Assembly: GCA_965220045.1 (NCBI GenBank)
Contig: OZ244803.1
Coordinates: 1,178,001 to 1,242,000, forward strand
Source of the DNA: VXOZ01 sp965220045
GTDB taxonomy: Bacteria; Chloroflexota; UBA11872; VXOZ01
Direction: 5' to 3'
DNA: 64,000 nt
Below the pieces are notes generated by a model. That model was given only the letters and a program-made list of their open reading frames with translations, ran no database searches and was not told the origin of the DNA. Numbering within the stretch: the first letter of the stretch is position 1; each line of letters begins with the position of its first letter. A program made the translations under genes and the position numbers. Shown in pieces: positions 1-7,696 of this stretch.

Positions 1-399
1 GGCCCAATCAAGGTGGTGCTCTACGCCGCCAGCGATCGACCGGACACGGACTGGACGGCCAAACTGGTAGACGTCCACCCGGACGGCCGTGCTCTTAGCC
101 TGTGTGACGGCATCGTGCGCGCGCGATTCCGCGAGGGACGGGAAACGTATTCACTCATCGATCCCGGCACCGTGTACGAGTACGAGATTGACCTCTGGGT
201 GATCGGCAACGTCTTTCTTGCCGGACATCAAATCCGGATTGAAATCTCGTCCAGCAACTTCCCGCGTTTCGATCGCAATCTCAACACCGGCAGTGAGAAC
301 AATGGCTTGGAGGACCGCTGGGAGCTCGCCCACCAGACGGTGCTCCACAGCAAGGCGTATCCTTCCCACATTCTCTTGCCGGTGATTCCCGCTTCGTGA
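1..399 (+). CDS. CocE/NonD family hydrolase, C-terminal part (cut by window start)
   Basis: This is the last 132 codons of a gene that begins before the window. The frame is open from base 1 with no in-frame start needed. The peptide is the C-terminal jelly-roll domain of X-Pro dipeptidyl-peptidase/CocE-type serine hydrolases: the segments DWTAKLVDVHPDGRA and EISSSNFPRFDRNLNTG are characteristic. The catalytic alpha/beta-hydrolase domain lies outside the window, so the substrate (ester, amide or dipeptide) cannot be judged. A full-length paralogue with the same C-terminal motifs lies at 33673-35580 on the other strand. The gene converges on ftsZ. Confidence 0.85.
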   Translation, partial: GPIKVVLYAASDRPDTDWTAKLVDVHPDGRALSLCDGIVRARFREGRETYSLIDPGTVYEYEIDLWVIGNVFLAGHQIRIEISSSNFPRFDRNLNTGSENNGLEDRWELAHQTVLHSKAYPSHILLPVIPAS

Positions 400-636
400 A
401 GCGACCGCGGCTGCGGAATGCCGGCTATTAGCTTTGGCCCCAATGCGCAGCGCGGCCGTTTGTCGCAAGCGCGAGGCAGTCTATAGCAGCATGAAAACGA
501 ACCATGAGGAAGAACGGGGCGTCAGCTAATTGGGCAGTGACAGATCGCGCCTGCCGGGCGCTGTGAGACAGCGGGCCGGCGGCGCGCAGGGGACGGCGCA
601 CGTGCGAGAAGGCCATTGAGAAAGTGCCCACGACAA
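400..636. other. Convergent intergenic region
   Basis: No protein-like frame is seen between the CocE-type gene (plus) and ftsZ (minus). A G+C-rich imperfect hairpin (CGCTGT, loop GAG, ACAGCG, with further CCGG pairing outside) lies at about 558-573. It might end plus-strand transcripts but has no T tract. Confidence 0.4.
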
Positions 637-666
637 AAGGGGCGGAGAGAATTCTCTCCGCCCCTT
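637..666 (-). terminator. Rho-independent terminator of the dcw operon
   Basis: This is a 30-base perfect palindrome: arms AAGGGGCGGAGAG and CTCTCCGCCCCTT around AATT. Read on the minus strand the second arm runs into TTTTGTCG, giving the stem plus U-run of an intrinsic terminator. It lies 34 bases after the ftsZ stop codon. Confidence 0.85.
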
Positions 667-699
667 CCTTCATTCCTTGAATTAGAACGTCAGTGACTG

Positions 700-1887
700 T
701 CAGCGGTCCTGGCGGTTCATGCGTTTCCTCAAGAACGTCGGGACCTCAAGGTCGTGTTCCGTGTCGACGTCGTTCATCTCTTCCTTGCCGATGGGGATGA
801 CTGAGGGCCGATCTCCTGCATCCGGGCTGCGGGGCTCCGCGGCGCCGCGCGTACTCGGGCGCCGAATGTCTTGCTCGTCGAAGCCAGTGGCAATCACCGT
901 TATTTGAATATCCGAACTCATTGACTCGTCAATCACGGAGCCGAAGATGATTTGTGCGTCCGGGTCGGCGGCGTTTGAGATAATCTCCGCGGCTTGGGAG
1001 ACTTCGTGCAGACTCATGTCCGGGCCGCCGGTGAAATTCAGCAGAATGCCCTTGGCGCCGTCGATGGACAATTCAAGCAACGGGTTGGCCAAGGCGTCTC
1101 GCACGGCATCCGCGGCACGGTTCTCGCCGCTGCCGTAGCCAATTGCCATATACGCCGTGCCGGAATTCTGCATGATGGCCTTGACGTCATTGAAGTCAAG
1201 GTTTATGAGCCCGGGTTGCGTGATGAGATCGGAAATGCCCTGTACCGCCTGTCGCAAGACCTCATCCGCCAAGCGGAACGCTTCCGTAATCGGTGTATTC
1301 TTGGGCGCAATTTCCAAAATGCGGTCGTTAGGAATAGTAATGAGCGTATCCACGTGCTCTCGCAGTTTGCGCACGCCCTCTTCGCTAATGCGCCTGCGTG
1401 GGACGCCTTCCCATGTAAACGGTCGCGTGACCACTCCGACCGTCAGTGCCGCAATATTGCGGGAGATTTCCCCAATGACGGGTGCGGAGCCGGTACCGGT
1501 GCCGCCACCCATACCGACCGCAATGAACACCATGTCCGAGCCGCGCAGCGCGTCCTGCAACTCCTCGTAGGCTTCCTCCGCCGCCTTCTCCCCTACCGCG
1601 GGCTGACCGCCGGCTCCCAAGCCCTTCGTTAGCTTATCGCCGATTCGGATGCGTCTTTCAGCCTGGGAGCTCATCAAAGTTTGCGCGTCGGTATTCACGG
1701 TAATGAACTCAACGCCGCTCACCCCGCTTTGAATCATGCGGTCTACGGCATTGCCGCCGGCCCCGCCTGCGCCAACCACTTTAATGTGCGCCCACGATTC
1801 CTGGCGCTGCCTCGGGTCCAATCTTCCCGAGTCATCGCTCGAGCTTGAGGGAAGTCGCGAAATGCGGCTTTCTGGATTGTCTGCCAT
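700..1887 (-). CDS. ftsZ: Cell division GTPase FtsZ
   Basis: FtsZ is the tubulin-like GTPase that forms the Z ring. The protein (395 aa) has the nucleotide-binding GAGGAGGNAVDRM near residue 40, the tubulin signature GGGTGTGSAP at about 127-136, and NTDAQTL. A linker of about 50 residues leads to the conserved C-terminal tail DLEVPTFLRKR, which would bind FtsA. I chose the ATG at 1887 over a GTG three codons upstream because G-rich AGGG lies at a normal distance before the ATG but abuts the GTG. It is the last gene of the dcw operon, 20 bases after ftsA, and is followed by a strong terminator. Confidence 0.97.
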   Translation of the reverse strand: MADNPESRISRLPSSSSDDSGRLDPRQRQESWAHIKVVGAGGAGGNAVDRMIQSGVSGVEFITVNTDAQTLMSSQAERRIRIGDKLTKGLGAGGQPAVGEKAAEEAYEELQDALRGSDMVFIAVGMGGGTGTGSAPVIGEISRNIAALTVGVVTRPFTWEGVPRRRISEEGVRKLREHVDTLITIPNDRILEIAPKNTPITEAFRLADEVLRQAVQGISDLITQPGLINLDFNDVKAIMQNSGTAYMAIGYGSGENRAADAVRDALANPLLELSIDGAKGILLNFTGGPDMSLHEVSQAAEIISNAADPDAQIIFGSVIDESMSSDIQITVIATGFDEQDIRRPSTRGAAEPRSPDAGDRPSVIPIGKEEMNDVDTEHDLEVPTFLRKRMNRQDR

Positions 1888-1907
1888 GGCTACCACCCTA
1901 CATTGCG

Positions 1908-3149
1908 TTAACTCATTGGAATAAACGACCGCATGACTGTACCAAGTCTCTCCGCCATCGTACCAAAAACAGCACCCATGGGTCGTCGAACCCGCGAACT
2001 TTCAAGGCGAGCGGCGTACATGGCCAAGCCGACACTGGTAGCAAATTCGGGTCGGCAAAGCTCTTCGCTCATTCCTCGCAACACGGGTACCACCCCTTGC
2101 CGCACCGGCAGGCCCAACACCGCCGTTGCCAGATCTTCCAGCCCATGCAGTTCCGAACCGCCGCCAGTGAAGACTACTCCTGCCGGCAAGACATCGAAAT
2201 ATCCGGTGCGCCGGATCTCGTCCTTGATGAACTCCAATAGCTCTTCCATGCGAGCCACGACGATTGTCGCCAAGTCGCGATGCTCGAGCACCGTCCATCT
2301 TCCCGGCAAGAAACCGGGTGCATCGATCTCGGTCTCGTCTTCCAGCGCCTCTTCACTTACCGTAGCGTACTGCAACTTCATCTCTTCCGCAACCTCTTGG
2401 GGCAATTTCAAGCCGTACGATATGTCCTTGGTGATGTTGATGCCACCAAGAGGAATGCTGGCAGTGTGCCACGGCACGCCATCTGTGTAGAGCACAATAT
2501 CGGTTGTGCCGCCTCCAATATCGACGAGAACGACACCTAGCTGCTTTTCCTGCTCTGAGAGTACGGCATCGGCCGCGGCAAGTGCTTGAGGGGTGATCTC
2601 TCCGGCAACGACCAAGTCGGCCGCATTGACACACGTTGTGAGGTTGCGAACCGATCCCACGGTGCCGGTAATCAAGTGTACTTCCGCGCCGAGCACGTTG
2701 CCATACATTCCGGCGGGATCCCGGATGCCCTCAGTCCCGTCCAGAATGAAACCCACGGGAAAAGCCATAAGCACTTGGCGGTCTTCAGGTATGGCGGCTC
2801 TGTGCGCCATCTCCAAGACCTCGTTGATTTCGGTATGGGTGATCGCGCCCTTGGATCGTTTCACCACGGTTTCAACGCGCACGATCTGCGAACTAATGGT
2901 GCACCCACTGACGCTGATATGTGCAGTGAGCGGCGTCTTGCCAAGAGACTGCCTGAGGTCTTGCAGGCACGTACGTATCGACCAGGTTGCGGCTTCCATA
3001 TCGACGACGGCGCCACGAACTACACCGTGGGTTGGGGCGATTCCGACACCCACGATTTCAGGAAGTCCGTCAGGAGAGGCCTCACACGCGAGAGCGCGCG
3101 TAAAAGTGGATCCCACGTCAATACTGACGAGGAGATTGCTTTTGCCCAC
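1908..3149 (-). CDS. ftsA: Cell division protein FtsA
   Basis: FtsA is the actin-like ATPase that tethers FtsZ to the membrane. The 413-aa protein opens with LVSIDVGSTFTRALA (phosphate-1 loop of the ASKHA fold). It has the second ATP motif VVLVDIGGGTTDIVLY near residue 205 and GVVFTGGGSELHG near 330. The C-terminal stretch (FGTMAERLGTVMRSFI) can form the amphipathic membrane-targeting helix. The start is GTG with AGGTAGGA upstream. A probable promoter sits in the 108-base gap before the gene, so ftsA-ftsZ may be transcribed separately from the rest of the cluster. Confidence 0.95.
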   Translation of the reverse strand: MGKSNLLVSIDVGSTFTRALACEASPDGLPEIVGVGIAPTHGVVRGAVVDMEAATWSIRTCLQDLRQSLGKTPLTAHISVSGCTISSQIVRVETVVKRSKGAITHTEINEVLEMAHRAAIPEDRQVLMAFPVGFILDGTEGIRDPAGMYGNVLGAEVHLITGTVGSVRNLTTCVNAADLVVAGEITPQALAAADAVLSEQEKQLGVVLVDIGGGTTDIVLYTDGVPWHTASIPLGGINITKDISYGLKLPQEVAEEMKLQYATVSEEALEDETEIDAPGFLPGRWTVLEHRDLATIVVARMEELLEFIKDEIRRTGYFDVLPAGVVFTGGGSELHGLEDLATAVLGLPVRQGVVPVLRGMSEELCRPEFATSVGLAMYAARLESSRVRRPMGAVFGTMAERLGTVMRSFIPMS

Positions 3150-3182
3150 GTTTAGTCCTACCTTGCGGGAAAAACTGGTTAC

Positions 3183-3211
3183 ATTATAGCTTTATATTCA
3201 TGCATCAGCAA
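3183..3211 (-). promoter_or_regulatory. Probable sigma-70-type promoter for ftsA-ftsZ
   Basis: On the minus strand there is a perfect TATAAT (3183-3188) with TTGCTG (3206-3211) 17 bases upstream, placing a start about 27 bases before the ftsA GTG. The -35 hexamer is only a half match. A perfect TTGACA lies further upstream, too far away to pair with this -10. Confidence 0.5.
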
Positions 3212-3257
3212 ATTCTCAGTTGAATTGCTGTCAAGCACCGTAATCTTCATGCTGCAG

Positions 3258-4055
3258 CTACAAACGAAACGTCGGACTCCTGCTCGGCCGCAGATCGATG
3301 ACGTCAACAGCGCCCTGCTGCTCTCGCGCAACTTTGAGTACTGTCAGCAATTCCTGGGTCTTTTCGACGATACGGTCTGCGCTGCCGTATTTGGCAGTCC
3401 ATCCTTCCTCCGCTTCAACGGAAAGGCCTTCCAACGTGGAATATCGAAACGCGCTAATGCCTATGCCGACGCGCGACAAGAGGTCGCGCAGGAGGAACGC
3501 CATTTCCACGGCACTGGCGTCCACGAGGTCTCCTGTGTTCAGGGGCACTCCGGTGTCGTCGATCAAGGTCACTTCAAGTTCCGGCGCGGCGCCGCTGCCC
3601 AAGATCACACCGTCTCGCGAAACGAGGAAGACATGGCCGTTGGCGATCCACCGTGCCTCCGGCTGCCGTTCCGCCATCTCCACGACTGCTTTGCTGGGAA
3701 GAACGAGGAAGAGGCGGGCATCCGCAACGGCAGGTAGCCGCGCTATCTGCTGCTTGACCTGGTGCGGATCGAGCAAGAAAATCGGCTGTCCCACAAGCCC
3801 CGTGAACGACTGGATCTTCACGAGCGAGTTATCTCCGGCGAGCGTTGGCGGTGTAATGCGGCGAATAGCGACTATCGACACGTGAAACTCCGGTGAAGTG
3901 AGCGCGCCCCAAAGGGCGAACGAAACGGCAAAGCCAAGAGCCAGGGAAAGCCAACGATGGCCGAAGTTGCGCACGCCGCGGCCGAGAAAGCGAAATAGGC
4001 GTCCGGCTGCGCCGAACTTGCCGCTCGTTTCGGGGTTGTGCACGCGTGCTGCCAT
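3258..4055 (-). CDS. ftsQ: Cell division protein FtsQ/DivIB
   Basis: This is a bitopic divisome protein of 265 aa. A basic cytoplasmic tail of about 30 residues is followed by one membrane helix (about 34-52, LSLALGFAVSFALWGA). A POTRA-type domain (about 57-125) contains LARLPAV-like IARLPAVADARLFLVLPS, and then the FtsQ beta domain. The length and layout match the family, although the sequence itself is divergent, as is usual for FtsQ. It lies 4 bases after murB and before ftsA, the standard dcw position. Confidence 0.88.
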   Translation of the reverse strand: MAARVHNPETSGKFGAAGRLFRFLGRGVRNFGHRWLSLALGFAVSFALWGALTSPEFHVSIVAIRRITPPTLAGDNSLVKIQSFTGLVGQPIFLLDPHQVKQQIARLPAVADARLFLVLPSKAVVEMAERQPEARWIANGHVFLVSRDGVILGSGAAPELEVTLIDDTGVPLNTGDLVDASAVEMAFLLRDLLSRVGIGISAFRYSTLEGLSVEAEEGWTAKYGSADRIVEKTQELLTVLKVAREQQGAVDVIDLRPSRSPTFRL

Positions 4056-4059
4056 GAAC

Positions 4060-5034
4060 TTAGACTTTCCACTCCCCGAAGAGCTCGACTTCTCGCTGCA
4101 AGGTAACGTGCGAGCGGCGCTTGACCGCTTGTTCGATTGCTCGGATCAAACCGAGTACGTCGTCAGCCTTTGCCGGTCCGTCGTTGATGATGAAGTTGGC
4201 GTGTTGCCGGGAAACGTGCGCCCCTCCCACTGTCTTACCCCGCATCCCTGCCTCGTCTATGAGTTTCCAAGCGCTCATTTCGGGCGGATTGCGAAAGACC
4301 GAGCCGGAGCTCGGAGCCGTGGGTTGCGTGCGCTGACGCGTCTGCAGGCGCTCCTGGATGGAGCCCAGAATTCGATCCGGGTCTCCTCGCGTCAGCCGGA
4401 GTTCGGCGCCCAAAACCACGGCATAGCCGGGACGTTCCTTGATTGTGCTTGTGCGATAGGCATAGGCCATCTCATCCGGATAGATCCAGCGCTCTCCCTG
4501 GCGGTCGAGAGCCCTGACGCGGGAGACTGATTCGGCTGCCGTCCAGCCATACGCGCCGGCATTGTTCACGACCGCTCCTCCCACAGTTCCCGGTATCGTT
4601 GCCGCCCCCTCGAGGCCGGATAGTCCGAGGCCGGCGGCCCAACGCGCTGTGCTAATCAGAGAGCATCCCGCATCCGCCCAGATGGAGACTCCATCGGCGC
4701 ATTGGCCCCGTTCTCCACCATGGTTTCTGACGACTAACCCGCGGACTCCCGCATCCGCGGCTATGAGATTGGTCCCGTCTCCAATAACCCGGAACGAGAT
4801 CGCGTGCCTGTAGGCTTCTGTCACCACTATACGCAGGGCCTCCCGGGTACGAACACGAATGAGCAGATCTGCCGCCCCACCTACCCGCACTGACGTGTGC
4901 TTGGCCAGGGGCTCGTGCCACGCGGGTCTCAGTCCCAATGACGAACGTGCGGCGATGTCTGCAATGGCGGCCAGCTTGCCTGCGTCAGGATTCCCGGATG
5001 GCGGACGTTCGCTTTCCACGGCAATAGCGCTCAC
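4060..5034 (-). CDS. murB: UDP-N-acetylenolpyruvoylglucosamine reductase MurB
   Basis: MurB reduces UDP-GlcNAc-enolpyruvate to UDP-MurNAc with FAD and NADPH. The 324-aa protein has the FAD-binding HTSVRVGGAADLL (about residue 45) and GLSGLEGAATIPGTVGGAV. The SGSVFRNP stretch holds the catalytic serine, and GAHVSRQHANFIIN is also present. The layout looks like the shorter type II MurB. The GTG start overlaps the murC stop by four bases (GTGA), so translation is probably coupled. MurB acts one step before MurC. Confidence 0.96.
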   Translation of the reverse strand: MSAIAVESERPPSGNPDAGKLAAIADIAARSSLGLRPAWHEPLAKHTSVRVGGAADLLIRVRTREALRIVVTEAYRHAISFRVIGDGTNLIAADAGVRGLVVRNHGGERGQCADGVSIWADAGCSLISTARWAAGLGLSGLEGAATIPGTVGGAVVNNAGAYGWTAAESVSRVRALDRQGERWIYPDEMAYAYRTSTIKERPGYAVVLGAELRLTRGDPDRILGSIQERLQTRQRTQPTAPSSGSVFRNPPEMSAWKLIDEAGMRGKTVGGAHVSRQHANFIINDGPAKADDVLGLIRAIEQAVKRRSHVTLQREVELFGEWKV

Positions 5035-6452
5035 AATGATGATCCCGCTGGGGTGCGAGTTTGCAAGTATTCAAGTATCGAGTCGCACAATTCGGTGATG
5101 TCGCCGGCGCCCATGACGATGACCAAGTCGTTAGACTCTACGATCTGCACTACCTGGGACAGTGCGTCTGTCAGGGTGGCCGCATAGCCGGCATCGCGCG
5201 GTCCCGACACCGCGCGCGCCAGGTCGGCACTCGAAAGCGTCAACGGTTCCTCCCTGCCGGCGGGCTGATAGATCTCCACAAGGATGAGTTTATCGGCGCC
5301 GCAAAACGCGTCCCGAAACTCGTCAAAGAAGTCGGCAGTGCGACTGCGTAGGTGCGGTTGGAAAACGCAAATGATTCTTCCCGCGTGCCAATCTCTGGCG
5401 GCCTGCAGCGAAGCCCTCACTTCTGTGGGGTGATGGGCGTAGTCATCCACCACAGTGACTCCATCGATAGTTCCGCGTGCTTCGAGACGCCGCTTGACGC
5501 CGCTAAATCGATTGAGTGCCTGCGTAACGGAGCCCGCAGGTATGCCAATGGCGTCCAGCGCCGCTACGCAAGCCAGGGCATTGAGTACGTTGTGCAGTCC
5601 CGGGACCTGTAGCGAGAGGCGGTGACGCTCACCGCTATTGCTTTGGATGAGCGCATCATAGCCGCTGCCCATTCGCGGGGACAATTCCGCGCAGACCCAA
5701 TCTGCATTGCCGCTTAGCGACCAGGTCTTTCGCTTGACGTTCGTGTCACCGGCGATGCGGCGGCAGGCGGGGCTGTCCGCGTGTGTCGCTACGGTGCCGT
5801 CGTCGGGTACGTTGCCGACGAACGCCTGGAATGCGTTTTCAAGGCCCTCCAGTGTGCCGTAGGTGTCGAGATGGTCGGCTTCTACGGCGGTGACTACGGC
5901 CACCGTAGGGAAGAGCTCGAGGAAGGCTCGGTCGAACTCGTCCGCCTCGATCACCAAGGTCGCGCCGGTGCCCCAATGCGCGTTGAGAGAAAAGTCCCGG
6001 GGATCGCCGCCAATCATGAAGGACGGGTCATGATTGGTGGCACGCAAGGCGTGCGTGATCATCGTGCTCGTCGTAGTCTTGCCGTGCGTGCCGGCCACCG
6101 CGATGGTAGTCTTGCTGAGAGTGAGGGCTCCCTGCAGAACCGCGCGCTTTACTGCGGGTATGCCGTGTTGCGCCGCCGCGGCGAGTTCGGCGTTTTCCGG
6201 CGCGATGGCCGAACTGAAAACGGCAAGATCACGGCCAAGCACATTTTCGGCCGCATGCCCGACTGCCACGTCCACGCCGAGGTCGCGCAGGGCATCGAGA
6301 CCGGCCGAGTCGACCAGGTCGGAGCCGCTGACCCGATGTCCTTGCGTAGTAAGAATGCGCGCGATCCCCGACATAGCCGCGCCGCCCATCCCAATGAGAT
6401 GGACACTGCGCGTTTCGGCTTCAAGAAACTGCTTTAATTCGTGTGCGTTCAG
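5031..6452 (-). CDS. murC: UDP-N-acetylmuramate--L-alanine ligase MurC, probable CTG start
   Basis: MurC adds L-Ala to UDP-MurNAc using ATP. The protein has the N-terminal Rossmann motif HLIGMGGAAMSGIA, the ATP loop AGTHGKTTTSTM, EADEFDR, and VDDYAHHPTEV. The first ATG (6389) falls inside the Rossmann motif and would delete its first strand. The frame is open upstream to the ftsW stop and encodes about 21 more residues that complete the motif. No ATG, GTG or TTG lies in that extension. A CTG at 6452, nine bases after AAAGG, is the only plausible start, giving 473 aa. It follows ftsW by 9 bases. Confidence 0.93.
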   Translation of the reverse strand: MNAHELKQFLEAETRSVHLIGMGGAAMSGIARILTTQGHRVSGSDLVDSAGLDALRDLGVDVAVGHAAENVLGRDLAVFSSAIAPENAELAAAAQHGIPAVKRAVLQGALTLSKTTIAVAGTHGKTTTSTMITHALRATNHDPSFMIGGDPRDFSLNAHWGTGATLVIEADEFDRAFLELFPTVAVVTAVEADHLDTYGTLEGLENAFQAFVGNVPDDGTVATHADSPACRRIAGDTNVKRKTWSLSGNADWVCAELSPRMGSGYDALIQSNSGERHRLSLQVPGLHNVLNALACVAALDAIGIPAGSVTQALNRFSGVKRRLEARGTIDGVTVVDDYAHHPTEVRASLQAARDWHAGRIICVFQPHLRSRTADFFDEFRDAFCGADKLILVEIYQPAGREEPLTLSSADLARAVSGPRDAGYAATLTDALSQVVQIVESNDLVIVMGAGDITELCDSILEYLQTRTPAGSSL

Positions 6453-6461
6453 CGAAAACCT

Positions 6462-7691
6462 TTACTGCATGGCGCCGCTATCGGGCCGGGAATGCCAGCG
6501 ATGGCGGCCGCCCTGCTTTGGCGCGTTGGTTGTTTGCGTTGAGATATTGAGCAGAAGACCCATGGCAATTGAACTGGCGAGGAGCGAAGATCCACCCGCG
6601 CTGACAAAGGGAAGCGGAATGCCGGTAAAGGGCAACAACCCGGTCACCACCGCCATATTCAGGAGTGCCTGACCGAAGAGCCCGCAGGTCAGGCCCAGGG
6701 CGAGTAACTGCCCGAACATGTCGGGGGCCTTGGCAGCCACGTTGAATCCTCGCCACGCGAGCAGCACATAGAGAATGAGCACGGCCAGCGTGCCAATGAG
6801 CCCCAGCTCTTCGCCAATGACAGCATAGATCGTGTCGGTGTGCGGCTCGGGCATGTAGAAGAACTTTTGCATGCCCCTGCCAAGGCCGACGCCGGTGATC
6901 TTCCCCGAGCCAAAGGCAAGGAGCGCTTGAAAATTGTGATGCGCGACATTGTCTTGATACTGCGGGTTGAAGGGATCAAGGTAGGCTGTGAGGCGTTGCA
7001 GCCGATAGGGATGGAGAACGATGGCATACCACGTCGCGAGCGATCCTGCGACGAGCATGCCGAGAAGATAGAGCAAGGGAATACGGGCCGCAACGAGAAT
7101 CGTCAGGCCGATGCACAGAATCATGGTCGCCGTGCCGAGGTCCGGCTGCTGCGCAACGATGGCGGCAATGAGCCCGACCAGTAGGGTAGGTATCAGGAAG
7201 TAAACGAGACGGCTGACCCTTTCGTCGCGGCTGGCGAGAACCTGTGCAAGGTAAAGGGCGAGTATCGGCTTGGCAATTTCGCTGGGCTGAATGCTCACCG
7301 AGCCCCAGCGTATCCAACGTACCGATCCTCTGGCCAGGTACCCAATGTCCGTGACAGCCATCAAGACCAGCACGACAACGACCGCCGCCAGGAACCAGAA
7401 TGTGATATTCACACCGAAGAACTGGATGCGGCCAAACCAGTGATAGTCAATGCGCAGGGCTGCAAGCGCCGCCGCGAAGCCCACGACGAGAAACATAAGC
7501 TGGCGACGAAAGTAAAAGTGCGGATCGCCGGTCTCAGCATAGGCGACGGCAATGCTGGCACTGTAAATGGCGATCAAGCCGACTAACGGCAATGCCAGCA
7601 TCAGGACAGTCAGAGGCACATCCGGCCAGCGTGCGCGTTTGGCGTCGTCAGCGTTTGGGACCGGGACGGACCTGGGCAGGATGCGTAGCAC
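6462..7691 (-). CDS. ftsW: Septal peptidoglycan glycosyltransferase FtsW (SEDS)
   Basis: This is a SEDS-family polymerase of lipid II acting with the adjacent class B PBP. The 409-aa protein has about ten membrane helices. Family motifs are WGSVSIQPSEIAKP, the HTDTIYAVIGEELGLIGT loop near residue 285, and TGIPLPFVSAGGSSLL near 365. The N-terminal tail of about 25 residues is cytoplasmic and basic. It lies 5 bases after the PBP gene. Placement beside a divisome PBP and ftsQAZ favours FtsW over RodA. Confidence 0.95.
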   Translation of the reverse strand: MLRILPRSVPVPNADDAKRARWPDVPLTVLMLALPLVGLIAIYSASIAVAYAETGDPHFYFRRQLMFLVVGFAAALAALRIDYHWFGRIQFFGVNITFWFLAAVVVVLVLMAVTDIGYLARGSVRWIRWGSVSIQPSEIAKPILALYLAQVLASRDERVSRLVYFLIPTLLVGLIAAIVAQQPDLGTATMILCIGLTILVAARIPLLYLLGMLVAGSLATWYAIVLHPYRLQRLTAYLDPFNPQYQDNVAHHNFQALLAFGSGKITGVGLGRGMQKFFYMPEPHTDTIYAVIGEELGLIGTLAVLILYVLLAWRGFNVAAKAPDMFGQLLALGLTCGLFGQALLNMAVVTGLLPFTGIPLPFVSAGGSSLLASSIAMGLLLNISTQTTNAPKQGGRHRWHSRPDSGAMQ

Positions 7692-7696
7692 TGCGG

